Positions 37,230 to 48,113 of a DNA stretch of 64,000 bases are shown here, piece by piece (within the stretch, counting starts at the first letter, position 1; each line of letters starts with the position of its first letter). Below the pieces are notes generated by a model. The model was not told the origin of the DNA, did not search any database, and saw only the letters and a program-made list of their open reading frames with translations. The translations under genes were made by a program, and so were the position numbers. Source of the DNA: Chaunax sp. Z400 (taxonomy: Eukaryota > Chordata > Actinopteri > Lophiiformes > Chaunacidae). The stretch spans positions 29,843,094-29,907,093 of the forward strand of contig CM075184.1 of the NCBI GenBank assembly GCA_037577475.1, given 5' to 3'.

Positions 37230-40200
37230 CTGTCAGTAACACACAGTCCAGCTCACTGTAACATTTGCATTTTACATTTTACATTTATATTCACATTTCA
37301 GGCTTTTGGTTTGACAGTTTAAATCACTGGGACTTAAAATGCCCAAACTTAAATTCCTCATATTTTTAGGGAAAACATACACTTTATGACTTAATTTGTT
37401 TTTAACTGCTGTTGTTTAAATTTAATATGATGAATATTAATTATTAATAATAACACAAGTGATAGATGACAATGTCAATTTATGAGCAAAGAAGACGCCT
37501 TGAAATTGAATAACACACAGCTGGTTACCACCTTAAATACTGAGGGCTGCATTGATTAAATCCATTCCACCCAAACAAGGGATGTAAGATGTAAGCCTTT
37601 GTCTCCAGCAAGTAAGATTCACTTAGCAGAGCAAAGATGATGATGTGTTGCTGTGATCATATTGGCTGTTAGCACAGGATTTTTATGCTATCATTATGCT
37701 GTGCAAGAGGAAATAGTTGGATAAAAGCCCTTGATGTTGTTTAGTAAGTGTGCAAGAGAGTGTGTTATTGAACACTTAAAAAAACACCCCCCGACTGCCT
37801 GCTACTCTCTCCTCCTTCCATTCTCACATGGCATACTAGGAAAAAAAGATTTGGCTTGGATGGCCAACACCCCAAGAAAAATCGATACTAAAGTCTTTCT
37901 GGGCCTCTCTGCTCCACAGCTGCCTTTTCCTTTGCTCAGCACGGATAAATAGTAACTTAATTTCCAGCCATTGTGCTCTGAGAGCCAGCTAATGAAAGGC
38001 CTCAGGAATGGTGGAAGATCATCCTCTGTGCCGGAAAACGCTCAGTTGTGGCAGATTCCTTTGGATCAGCGCAGCTGGGAAAAACACTCAGAGCACTTCT
38101 CTGACTGAAGCAAAAAAAAAAAAGAAAAAAAAGGTGAGGCTGCTCAAAGAGGGGGAAAAAAAGCCTCTTTAATGAAGTAGGTGTCATGCAACACATCAAG
38201 TCTCTGTACATCAAATATATCTGATGTGCTGAGTTTCCTTTCTCTGCGGGACAGTCCTCCTTCTTGTTAGGGACAATGTAGAAAACATAAACTTATTATA
38301 TTATAAGTGCAACATTCCTCAAGATAATAATTTCATTAGCCTGTTTTCCGAGTTCTCAGAGCCAGCCACTGGAACAAAGCTCTAAGTCTATGATCAAACT
38401 TTCCTCTCTCAAGTCTGGAGCTGTGGGGTCACTCAAAACCCGGAGAAGACACATCTGGCATACACCAAAAGGTGTTATGCCATAGCGTTTGTTCACAGGG
38501 TCAAAGTTGAAATGGCCTGGAACAAATCATTTAAGCAGACCTCTGGAGCAGGTGTTCCTGGTTAGCGAACCTCAGTGAAGAAAGCCCAGATATAGAATCT
38601 GTTAGGACATCAGAACATTTAGCATTGCACTCCTATGATAGTGTAAAGTTATCCTAACAGTATAGGCACATGTATTGTATGTTTGCTGAACTATACAGCT
38701 GCAACCTCCAAAGCGAGAAATCATGTTTTTCTCTCCTTCCGGCCTTTGGAAGGTGCAAATAAGGATCTGAGGAGTGGTTGCCCAACTTTAGACTTTGACA
38801 TTAAAATCCACTGATTTGTAATATTTTTACAATACAAATTGTCATTTATTTTACAATATATTCTATACAATGCAAACTTTGGTGGAACTGAAAACAGGAG
38901 GACATAAGAATTACAAGGAGAGGAGGCAAATTTTAGTTTTATTAAAATGTTAGACGGTGTATACTCTCTTTAGCTGCTTTGCATTTGCTCTAGAAGGCAA
39001 ATTTCCTGTCTCACTTAGAATCTCTATCACCTTGATCAAGAAATACCATCAGCTCTTGAAAGAGTGCATACCCCATAATAAGAAGACATCGTATTATCCT
39101 TACAGTACAGTCTAGGAACACTTATCAAAGCAGGGCTCATTATTCCATATCAGATAATTGCACATTGATCATTTCTTGGGGGAAATGATTTAGATCAGAT
39201 GCTGTGTGTGTGATAAGGCCTGTTTGTTAGACTGCACCATTGAGCACATCTTAAGAGCTCAGATCCAAATGTCTGTGATCTCCCAACGCACGTCAGCGAT
39301 AAGGCTGTCAGCAGTAAGCCAGGGATGACATTTGATAATGCCCTGACACTATCACAGAGATGGATCTGATGGTTGCCTCACCAGAGGCCATGTCTACAGA
39401 TGGTACAGCACTGCTTCAGGGCCATAATACACAAGGTTAGCAGCATCTGATCCACCATTAAGCAACTGAGATAAGTTGATAGAATATTGAAAAGAAAGCT
39501 AAAAAGCTAAAAATTAATTTTAGAAAAATGCCAAATGCGAAAAATAGCACGTTGTGTGTGCTGAAGCTGCACAGGCTGATGAAGCCAACATAACTGCATC
39601 ATCTGCAAAGAGCTGAGACACAATCCTGAAGTTTTCAAATCGGTTTCTCTCTTCACCCGGACTGCACCTTGAGATCCTTTCATTAAATATCACAAAACAG
39701 GATCGGAGACAAGGGGCAGCGTTTGCACAGTCCAACACTTACTGAAAATGTGTTTAACTTTGTGCCAAGAATACAGACACAACTTTCACTTTGGTTATAT
39801 GATTCATAGCAATGGCCAGGACACGCCATAATCCGCAGTATCCCCCACAGGATTCAGCGGGGACATAGTTGTAGGCCACATCCACAAAACATTTGTAGAC
39901 TGGATGAGCAAACTTCCATGATACCCCAACAAAGGTATCAGCTGATCTACTGTCCCGTGACCAGGATGCAATCCGCATTGCTCCTGAATCTGAGGTTCGA
40001 CAATCAGCTGGAACCTTCTTTCCAGGACTCTGCAATAAACTTTCTTGAAGAAACTGACCAGTGTGATACCTTCATAGTTGGAGCACACCCTCCAGACCCA
40101 ATTTTTGATAAGTGGAAAAACCACCCTGGTCTGCCACTCCACAGGTGCTGTTCCCGACTTCCTAGCGACATTGAAGAGGCATGTCGGTCAAAACAAGGCC

Positions 40201-40658
40201 AACAATGGCACCTGGTGCCTTGCTGCTGAAGAGCTTATTCACTACCTCAGCAACCGCTGCCAGGAATATAGACAAGACTCCAGCCAAACCTGAAAAGCCT
40301 CGTTCTGCAACTTGATGGCTTATTCACTGCCGGTGTACACCAGCTGTTTTTCATGTTGCCTCCATGACAGGCACCGATGACGTAACCACAGGTCCTAGCA
40401 GCTGCCTCTCCAATGGCTCTGGACATGGCCACTCAGATTCCATGCCGGGCATCGCCGGGGTAGACCCAGAACTCACAGTATTACATTATAACACAAAAAA
40501 TACTTTTCAGAAGACTTTTTTAACATCCATTTAAAGAGAGCAGTATCTTCTAATTACTGTTATGGCAAATCGAATACCTTACAATCATGTCAATGAAATC
40601 AACTATTGTTATCCAAACACCATTGTTAAGAAAAAGGGGTTTTAGCTTTGACCCTTAC
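37230..40658 (-). other. fto intron 3 (3.4 kb)
   Basis: Donor GTAAGG, acceptor CTGACAG. The half nearest exon 3 carries a decayed LINE in the same orientation as fto (39530-40445). The rest (37230-39500) is unique-looking sequence with short A runs (about 38110-38130) and nothing I recognise. Confidence 0.9.
39530..40445 (-). mobile_element. decayed LINE reverse transcriptase fragment
   Basis: The minus strand, in shifting frames, encodes pieces of a common fish non-LTR retrotransposon: VVNKLFSSKAPG, RVCSNYEGITLVSF, KKVYCRVLERRFQLIVEPQI, QEQCGLHPGHGTVDQL, and further on ISRCSPGEERNRFENFRIVS then LFADDAVMLASS. The FADD catalytic motif is intact at 39598-39609, but frameshifts, stops and deletions between the blocks make it inactive. 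It lies in fto intron 3, in the same direction as the host gene. Confidence 0.8.
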
Positions 40659-41676
40659 CTTGGTCCTTGTGACAACTATAGCTGTAAACAGCCACCGGTG
40701 AATGAGTGATGAGGTTCTCATCATGGTGCCACCCTACTGCCATTTTCCCCATGCCATAGTAAGGCTCTTCTTTGAGCTGACTCATGGCTGCTGGGTCCAT
40801 ATAGTTGAGTAAGGTGACATTGAACTTGAATGGACTGGTGCATATTTGTGGAGGACTCGGTTGGAAACAGCCCTGTCTGCTTTCCTGTTCCTCTTTGTCC
40901 TCAATGTGGTAATCTGACAAGCTGTGCTTGAGTTGGGCGATGGGTTTCTCTTGGGTCCCTAGTCCCACAGGTTTAGTCTCTGTACTGGTCTTAGGTGCCC
41001 AGTTGGGAGTTTTTCCTTCACTGTGTTCTGCCCCCATTTCAATTGGTTTGGCCTTAGAGGACTCTCCCTCCTCACTGCTGTGTCTTGACCCTGTCTCCCA
41101 CTCTCCCTCTTGTTTTAACCCAGAGAAGCCTTCTTCACTGTGTTTTGACTCAATGTCCCACTCCTCACTGTGCTTGGATTCTGTGTCCCCCTCCTCACTT
41201 TGTCGAGACTCTGAGTCCCCCCCTTCACTATTCTTGGAGTCTTCACTGTGTTTCGACTCCGTATCCCCCTCTTCACCCAGTTTGGGCTCTGCCTCCCCCT
41301 TTGCACATTGTGTCAACCTGTCTCCTTCCTTTAGCTGAGACACATCAGAGCAGAAGAAGGTGTTCAGCTCCCACAATGCATTGCAGGCAGCCCTCAAGTC
41401 AGGGTCACAACAGTTTTGTCCCTTGGCTTCTGTGTTCTCACTGTGCCAGGGAATGGCAAAGAGCCGTGTGTCCAGATAGCGATAGGTGTGGCCCGGCTCA
41501 CCGAGCAGAGCCCGTGACACGGCGGTGAATACATCTCGGTCACGAACGCGAACCAAATCCCTCAGGAGGCAGCCCTTCCTTCTCAGAGTGAGCAGAGCTG
41601 CTTGCACCCGGCCATGAAGCTCAGCAGGCAGCGAGCAGGATCTCCTCAAAACCAGACCAGAGTAACTGGAATCCCA
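40659..41676 (-). CDS. fto: fto exon 3 (main catalytic-domain exon, with acidic repeat insert)
   Basis: This 1018-base exon encodes residues 41-379 and one base of 380. The acceptor is TTCTCAAG|TGG and the donor ACCAAG|GTAAGG. Residues 41-117 align with the human protein without gaps (GCLLRDLVRV, AVSRALLG, TYRYLDTRLF) and carry R95, Y105 and Y107, equal to human R96, Y106 and Y108 that hold the methylated base. Residues 326-379 contain NVTLLNYMDP, LKEEPYYGMGKMAVGWHHDE and AVYSYSC; H357 and D359 are the HxD iron ligands (human H231, D233) and E360 equals E234. Between them lies a long low-complexity insert (about residues 150-325) instead of the shorter human loop, rich in Ser, Glu and Lys, with a decaying 10-residue repeat at 174-247. 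The frame is open throughout, which suggests selection keeps the insert translatable. Two long plus-strand frames across this exon are antisense shadows. Confidence 0.96.
41056..41277 (-). repeat. 30-bp coding tandem repeat inside fto exon 3
   Basis: Residues 174-247 are built from a degenerate 10-residue unit close to EEGDTESKHS. The clearest copies are residues 175-184, 191-200, 201-210 and 211-220, with a shortened copy between the first two and looser copies to residue 247. In DNA the period is 30 bases, so copy-number change keeps the frame. The unit is acidic and Ser-rich, with several S-E-E or S-E-D patterns typical of casein kinase 2 sites; phosphorylation is an inference. Human FTO has no such repeat; a disordered loop lies in about the same place in its structure. 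Confidence 0.85.
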
Positions 41677-41917
41677 CTTGAGAAAAACAAGACATTATTG
41701 TCATAACAGGATGATCATGACATTTAAAAACAAGCCTTACTAAAACTTTAATTACAATGTTATTTGACAATTTTGTTTCTTTTTCTCAGATCTTGAGCTA
41801 TAACTATCACATGATACAGGGTTGTAGCAGCAGGTTGGATGGTTAAAGGCTGCTGTGGGTCCTTTAAATTATAAATCAAGGCATCATTAGTGCGATAAGG
41901 AAGTGTGGCTGGCTCAC
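41677..41917 (-). other. fto intron 2 (241 bases)
   Basis: A short intron with donor GTGAGC and acceptor TTCTCAAG. It contains AT-rich unique sequence and no repeat. Confidence 0.92.
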
Positions 41918-41995
41918 CAGTTGCTGAAAGCCCTGATCTGAAGGTCCCAAAAAGGGTATCTTCTGGTCTCCCAATTCATGCAATAGCCTCCGCCT
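41918..41995 (-). CDS. fto: fto exon 2 (26 codons)
   Basis: The exon encodes RRRLLHELGDQKIPFLGPSD followed by QGFQQL and corresponds to the human segment [20 protein letters not shown] plus EFYQQ, with the same phase at both ends. The acceptor is TTCCACAG|AGG and the donor CAACTG|GTGAGC. In the known structure this N-terminal stretch packs against the catalytic domain before the first core strands. It is separated from exon 3 by an intron of only 241 bases, the shortest of the gene. Nothing is broken here, and I am confident because the reading frame continues directly into the clearly recognisable exon 3. Confidence 0.93.
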
Positions 41996-43372
41996 CTGTG
42001 GAATACAACACAGTAAAATAGTCTGATAAGTGGCAGAGGGAACATTCTACATGCAGCTTTTGTGCATTCAACATTATCAATTGATGATACATGACCCCGG
42101 TAACCCGTCATTTTCATTCTACATCACACGTTTTAATGATTTTGTGAAGGCTGTCATGGGGTTCCTCACAACCTTATAAAACATACCCTGTGCCATATAG
42201 AGCTCCTCCAATAAAAACATGAACCCGGAGGAGGGATCAAAGCACGTTTCATTGAGATGCATTCCATTCGGACCTGTAAATCCAACGGCAACTGCCATAA
42301 AAACTATATGTCCAAATAAATTTCACGACTACTTCCCCACCCTGCCTCTTCTTACTCCCATACGTGCTTGTGCATAGGTGTGTATATGTGGATGCGTTAT
42401 ATCTGTGTGCGATTGTGAATGAGAGGCTCATATTCATTCTCCACAGGTGCACACAGAGCCTCTGCATGGTGTCTCAGCAACAGGGGAAGGAGAAATGTCA
42501 TCGGCATGCCACTGACTTTTTACATCTTTTAAAGTTTTGCATGAATTGCCTGTGCATCAACCCAACCAGCGGCGATAGTTTAAGGAGAAGCAATCCTGTG
42601 TATATTTCTGAGACATTTACAAGATGCATCTCACATTTCTTCTGCCCTAATGCTGCCAAAGACCTGGTGTGGCACACTACGGGGAATTAGGGAACCGGCT
42701 GTCAGAATGTGTCGTGAGTGAAATAAAATGTCCTGTTAATAACATTTGCAAGTGCAGGTTTGAAACCAGGTGTCCTGACTCGATAATGGGCTGGATCAAA
42801 AAGAGGGAAAGCAGTGAAAGTATGTGCATTAAAGACAGGATGGAGGAAAATAGATTCCAATAATGGAGGGGCATCAGAAGCGGTGCGGTAAATTTTCCTT
42901 CAGGGCCGAATCTTTACCTCAGGCTAAACAACATAACACCTGTTGAAAGTTTTCTTCAAGGATGCACACAAGTGTGCACACCTTCCAAGTTTGTCCTGAC
43001 ACAAACACAAATGGACTTGGAGACAGTTTGAATCTAAAAAAAAAACGAAACAACATGTACAATTCTCAGGCAGGTCACATTCAAAGACTGCTGGCAGAAA
43101 TTGACAACCTGACAGATATATTCGCTGATGTTAAATTCTAACTCATGACAGAAGCTCAGGATATCAAGGTGAGGCTCTGGGCTACCGTTGCATGTGTATG
43201 TGTTTGTGAATCTGTCTGTGTGTTTTTGATTTGTGTGTTTTGGGAAGTCTGTACCGATCCACATCATGGCATCCACCAACTGTAGATGTGAATGTATGAA
43301 CACACAACCATTACAGTCTGCTTTAGTCAATGGCGCACAAAGCACCACTATGTACACAAGCATACAACTGTA

Positions 43373-43376
<4 letters not shown>

Positions 43377-43461
<85 letters not shown>
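43377..43461. repeat. (TG)42 microsatellite
   Basis: Perfect 85-base tract in intron 1. Confidence 0.97.
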
Positions 43462-43463
<2 letters not shown>

Positions 43464-46400
43464 GGCTCCAACAGATACACATACATACATGGCCATGCAA
43501 AAAAAGAAAAAAAAGCTCAGTCGGGGTAGCGAGCATGATGCCTCAACCCCAGTCACACTAAAGCAACCCTTTCACACACATGTCAAATACATTAAGCTAC
43601 TCAGAAATTCCACAGAAAAAAAAAAAAAACAGACAAGAGCCGGAGCCCTCTGAAGCAGATGAAGTGTCACAGTATCAGTGGACCACTGTATCTGTCTTTC
43701 TGTTTCTGTGTCTCTACCTGATTCTAGAAGGAAAACCACGAAGCACAAAAAAAAAAAAGGTCTGCGCTTCCACTCAGACCCAGGAAACGAGATTACCAAT
43801 CCCATAATGACACAGATGCTTCACAGTAGCCGTGCCAACCGTCTGTGCTGAGTGATATATCTGATGCTTTTTTTTTTTCTATTTTAATCTTTCTCTTCCT
43901 TGATGGGATTATTCCCTCAGCCGGACTGTTTATCACAGAAAAACATATTAGGTAGAATAGAACTCAACTGGTTTCTTTGATCTTGGCCTATGAGAGATAT
44001 GAAACTGTGTGTAGCGTATATTTATTAATTTCTTTTTTTCCTCCATCTGTGACAGTTCAATGGACACTTTCTTCAAAGCGTCCTTTGCAGAGTAGATTAA
44101 TGTCCAGCGCTTAGCATCAATAGCTCAAAATAGCCAGATAACTCAGCTGCTGCGGGGATAAAAACATTCCCAGTCTCACTTGTGTCTGCACCAGAAGGAG
44201 GCTGAAAGAAAACGAGAGTCCCACTGGACTTGGCTACATTTGTCTGATGCATCATGAACTGTACATAAGAAGCTGCAATGTAGAGCAAGCTCTGAAGGAT
44301 GGCTTGATAAGCATCACCCAAAGCAGAAGAACTTCTTGTGTTTTCCACATTTTGGTGAGTCATGCATAGTAAGACAGAAATCATTCCATACTGGCTGATG
44401 TCTATGTTATGTTTAAACAATATGTGGCAAGAGGTCTAGCTTTTCATCTTGGAGAAAGGAAGCCTTCATTTTCAAGCCTTGTGCATCTGCAGATGACGTG
44501 ATGACAGATAGCTGTGTAATAGAGCTCACTGTTTAAACAGAAAACCATTGGTGCTTGTGTGACACCCATTTCTGAACTGGTCTTCCTCTGCAAAAGTGAT
44601 GGTGAATCAACAGTTTTGACAAGTTGGCTATAAAACGTTGGACTCGAATACATAGACTGCCAGTATACATCAAAGCTGCTTCCGCCCCTGTCCATTTGCC
44701 ACCAGATTGTAGAATGTAGGGAGCTTGTGTGAAGCAACAAAAAACATCAGGAAGAGCAGGGTGTGTCCACGTGTGCAATGCATATGAAAAATAAAGTCTG
44801 TAGGAACCTTGAATTCAGCTGTAAACATAGAATAAGGCTCTTCAGCTAAGGAAAGTCAGGTTTGTGCCATAAAGGCCTCAAAAGAATAGACTTGAGGGTC
44901 TGTCACTACCTTGAACTACTGTACAACAACACATGCAGAGAGAGGTTCCACCTTTGTTGCAATGCCTCTTGCAGGATTTTCTAACTTGCACCATCTTTAT
45001 GTAGAATTTGAATCTAAACATATGTCTTTTCGGCCTCACAGACCAACTGAAAAATGACTTGTTACATTTTCCAGAATTGACCTGCTTCAATAGTTTTCTA
45101 CAGATTATGCATCTTCATTTCATGCATGTTCACACTAAAAAAACATTCAGGGCAAAAATTAACCACGCGCAACTTCTGACATTTTATTTACAGCCACTTG
45201 TGACATTTAATTTAAAAATACCTGCTTCAGGTTTGGTGGCTCCATGTGATAGTTAACAGGACAGACTGGTCAATGGCTAACTGGAATGTGTGGGAGTTGA
45301 CCCCAGAACAGGGGCATTGGTAATGTGTAACCCTACGTCTCCACACTTTTACTCAGGACCAGCCCATGAATATGAATTGGCCTGTTAGACGCAGAGGTCA
45401 ATCAGGAGGATGTTGCTAGAAACGTCTAAAAAAATTCTGTTACGACCACAAGGTCGTTTCAACATGTTCTATACGTGCATATGTTTAAATCTATTCTTTT
45501 GTTTCTATTTGAATTGTATTATAAAATAAATCTTTAAATGGCCATAAATGATTTGTCACTGGTGGTTACTGGGAGTCTCATTTATTTCAAGTTGCGCCAG
45601 AGTTTCACCAACGGGTCATAACAATTGTCTTTACTTTTTGATCCTACTTTTCTGTTGATTATATTTTTTTTCGGGACAATCCTGTATCATCCTGAGACGT
45701 AATTACAGATTCAATTTGACATGTAGGTCGAGTTTACAATCGTGAATCATGTTTAATGCAAGGTCACCCATCCAGGCTCATGCAAATAATATGGATCAGA
45801 TGAGTATGTCAGTTATTAAGAGCATAATCCTCCACATTTTTTTTTCTTCCTACAAACACATATTGCAGATTCAAATGAAGGTTGAGGTCATAGTCAATTC
45901 ATCAAATTTGAACTTTTTTTTAAATATTGGTGACAAAAAGAAGGAAAAAAAAAACATACCTTGAAATAAATGTGGAGAGCTATGCCATAAACCACTGCAT
46001 TTTTTTTCTCTCTCTCTCTCAAATCAATGAAGGGAACATTGTGTATATATCGACAGACATATTCAGCATGTGTTCAGTGGGGGTCCACAGGTGGGCTGAG
46101 TGATGACAAATGGCAGACAGGCGGTTAATTGTTGTTGGAGGCTGAGGGCTGCGTTGTTCATTTCACCTCACGACAGGTCAGCGGGGGACATGATCATTAA
46201 TATTACACATTTCCATCCATCTACCTGAACAAGAGACCGGTCATTTAAACGGCTGGTGCTGGGTAGACCTTTCACACCCTGTTTATAAAACTGATCTAAG
46301 CACATTACTTGAGCCGCAGGGGACCGCTGCCAATCATTAATTAGAATCACACATACACAAACACACACACACACACGCACAAAGTGACTAGCTTTATTGG

Positions 46401-46959
46401 CACCCAGTCACATTCAAAAAATGTCGCACATGTGAGATAAGGTACACTAACACTCAGGTTTGCCGTTTTAACTTAAGATCAAAAGTCCAGTATAGTTCTC
46501 TCTTTGTGAGCCATGTGTACACTTTCTCACACTTTCTCACACACACATTTACTTAAAGGTACTCCTCCAGTCATCCAAAGGTAAGACCAATTCTGTCAGG
46601 TGGAGAGTGCGTGTGCATGTGTGTGAAAGAGAGAAAGAAAGGAAGAAATGAAGAAAAAAAAGTGCCAGGGCTCATCTGTTTTTCTCTCACTGCACCTGAC
46701 AGAGGCCCAGGTTTCCAGATCAATCATTCAAAAGTATTTACAAATGCACAAAGCCAGACACAGACTGGTTGGCACATGGCCACTCTGTTTAAGTGCCTTT
46801 CAATGTGTCTGTGGTGTCAACATCTATTTCACACTTATCTACACCTCAAAGGAGCAAAAAGATGTTTCTGTGACCTTTAGCAAGTGTCAAGTCTGGAAAG
46901 AAGACGAGAGGAAAAGACGAGGAAGGGTTGGCGATTTAAGAGATCTGTCGATGTGTGCC

Positions 46960-47065
46960 TTACGTAACCTTTTATTTAACCAGGAGAGATTGACCGAGCA
47001 TGCTCTTTATCTTGCAGCATGCTTGCAGCTTCACAATCACATACTTACACAATTTCCCAAATAGG
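46960..47065 (+). repeat. possible interspersed repeat (TTTTATTTAACCAGG type)
   Basis: CTTTTATTTAACCAGGAGAG ATTGACCGAGCATG followed by CTTGCAGCATGCTTGC resembles a fish repeat beginning 'tttatttaaccaggaaag'. Only about 60 bases are similar. Confidence 0.35.
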
Positions 47066-47903
47066 AGCTACACAATACATCTCAAGATTTCTTGGGGAGA
47101 GTGAAGTTTCTCTATTCTTTGCTGTAAGAAATAGAGATTAAACAAGGGGTTCTTGAGCTTTACACACAGTGCAGGATTCAAACTAGCAGCCTTTCTCATC
47201 AAAAGAGCCGTGTGAACTCTTGGCAATCACCAGCGATATGCAAGAACCGTTTGCCATTTCGTCCTAATTGTTAGATTGCGGCTGGACCATAATGTTTCCA
47301 TTAAGATTATGTCGATCGAGAAAAGCTTTTTAGTTTTCACCTTCAAATTACAACATGCTTTCATGAGGTCAGCTGTTTTCCATGTGGAATGGCCAGTTTT
47401 AATGCAGACACAGTCCCTTGATATTCAGGCGGGGTCCAGTTCAGTAAGGGGGAAAGTCAGGGGAAAGAGTGAGAAAATGAGGAAGGGAGAGGGATGGAGG
47501 GAGAAAAGAGAGGAGAGCAAGGAGAGCATTGATTGAAAGACTGTGATTAGCAGTTTTCAACAGGGCACCAGGGCCACTGAGTTGTTCTAACAGGGTTGTC
47601 GCGTCTCGAGGTGCAGTCAAGGAGAAGTCAGTGCTTTAGAAAGCTCACTTGATTTCTCCATTTCCCCCTCCCTCTCTCATTCGCTCTCACCACCCAGTCA
47701 CACTTTTCCTTCCCCTCCAAAAAAAAATCAATATGGCTGTGCAAAGTGCAGCTTGGCCCAGGGGGGAGGGCCGGCTAGCTGTAGGGACTAGATGCAGAGC
47801 TTAAAGGACAGACAAGGAGCGTCCTCCAGGCCTGTCCCACAGGCAGTGTCAAGGACAGACCTGAGGACCAAAGGACTAAGGCCACCCTTCCCCTTTGCGT
47901 CTC

Positions 47904-47907
<4 letters not shown>

Positions 47908-47946
<39 letters not shown>
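47908..47946. repeat. (TC)n microsatellite
   Basis: Perfect 39-base tract in intron 1. Confidence 0.96.
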
Positions 47947-47948
<2 letters not shown>

Positions 47949-48088
47949 TGCCTGCATGGGCCTGACTGGCTCAGTGGAGAAGAAGAGATCGATAAGCAGG
48001 TGGAGCATTTAAAATCACCAGCTCTAGAGGCTAATGTTAGGCTCCTCAGAGCCCGTAAACCAAAAACATCGCTAAGGACAGAGCGGCT

Positions 48089-48113
48089 GGATGGATGGAT
48101 GGATGGATGGATG
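48089..48113. repeat. (GGAT)6 microsatellite
   Basis: Tetranucleotide tract of about 25 bases. Confidence 0.95.

Noticed and set aside
40928..41528. Two long plus-strand frames (136 and 147 codons) rich in Ser, Pro and Leu
   Set aside because: They are the antisense of fto exon 3 and stay open because of the 30-base repeat; the minus strand has the homology and splice sites.
42364..42690. 108-codon plus-strand frame in intron 1
   Set aside because: No recognisable domain, ordinary codon use for random sequence, and no neighbouring exon-like frame.
46648..47064. 138-codon plus-strand frame in intron 1
   Set aside because: It begins in an A-rich tract, runs into a repeat-like segment and matches nothing that I recognise.
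47155..47260. B-box-like GTTTGAATCCTGC on the minus strand, possible tRNA or tRNA-derived SINE
   Set aside because: No A box at the right spacing and no cloverleaf could be drawn.
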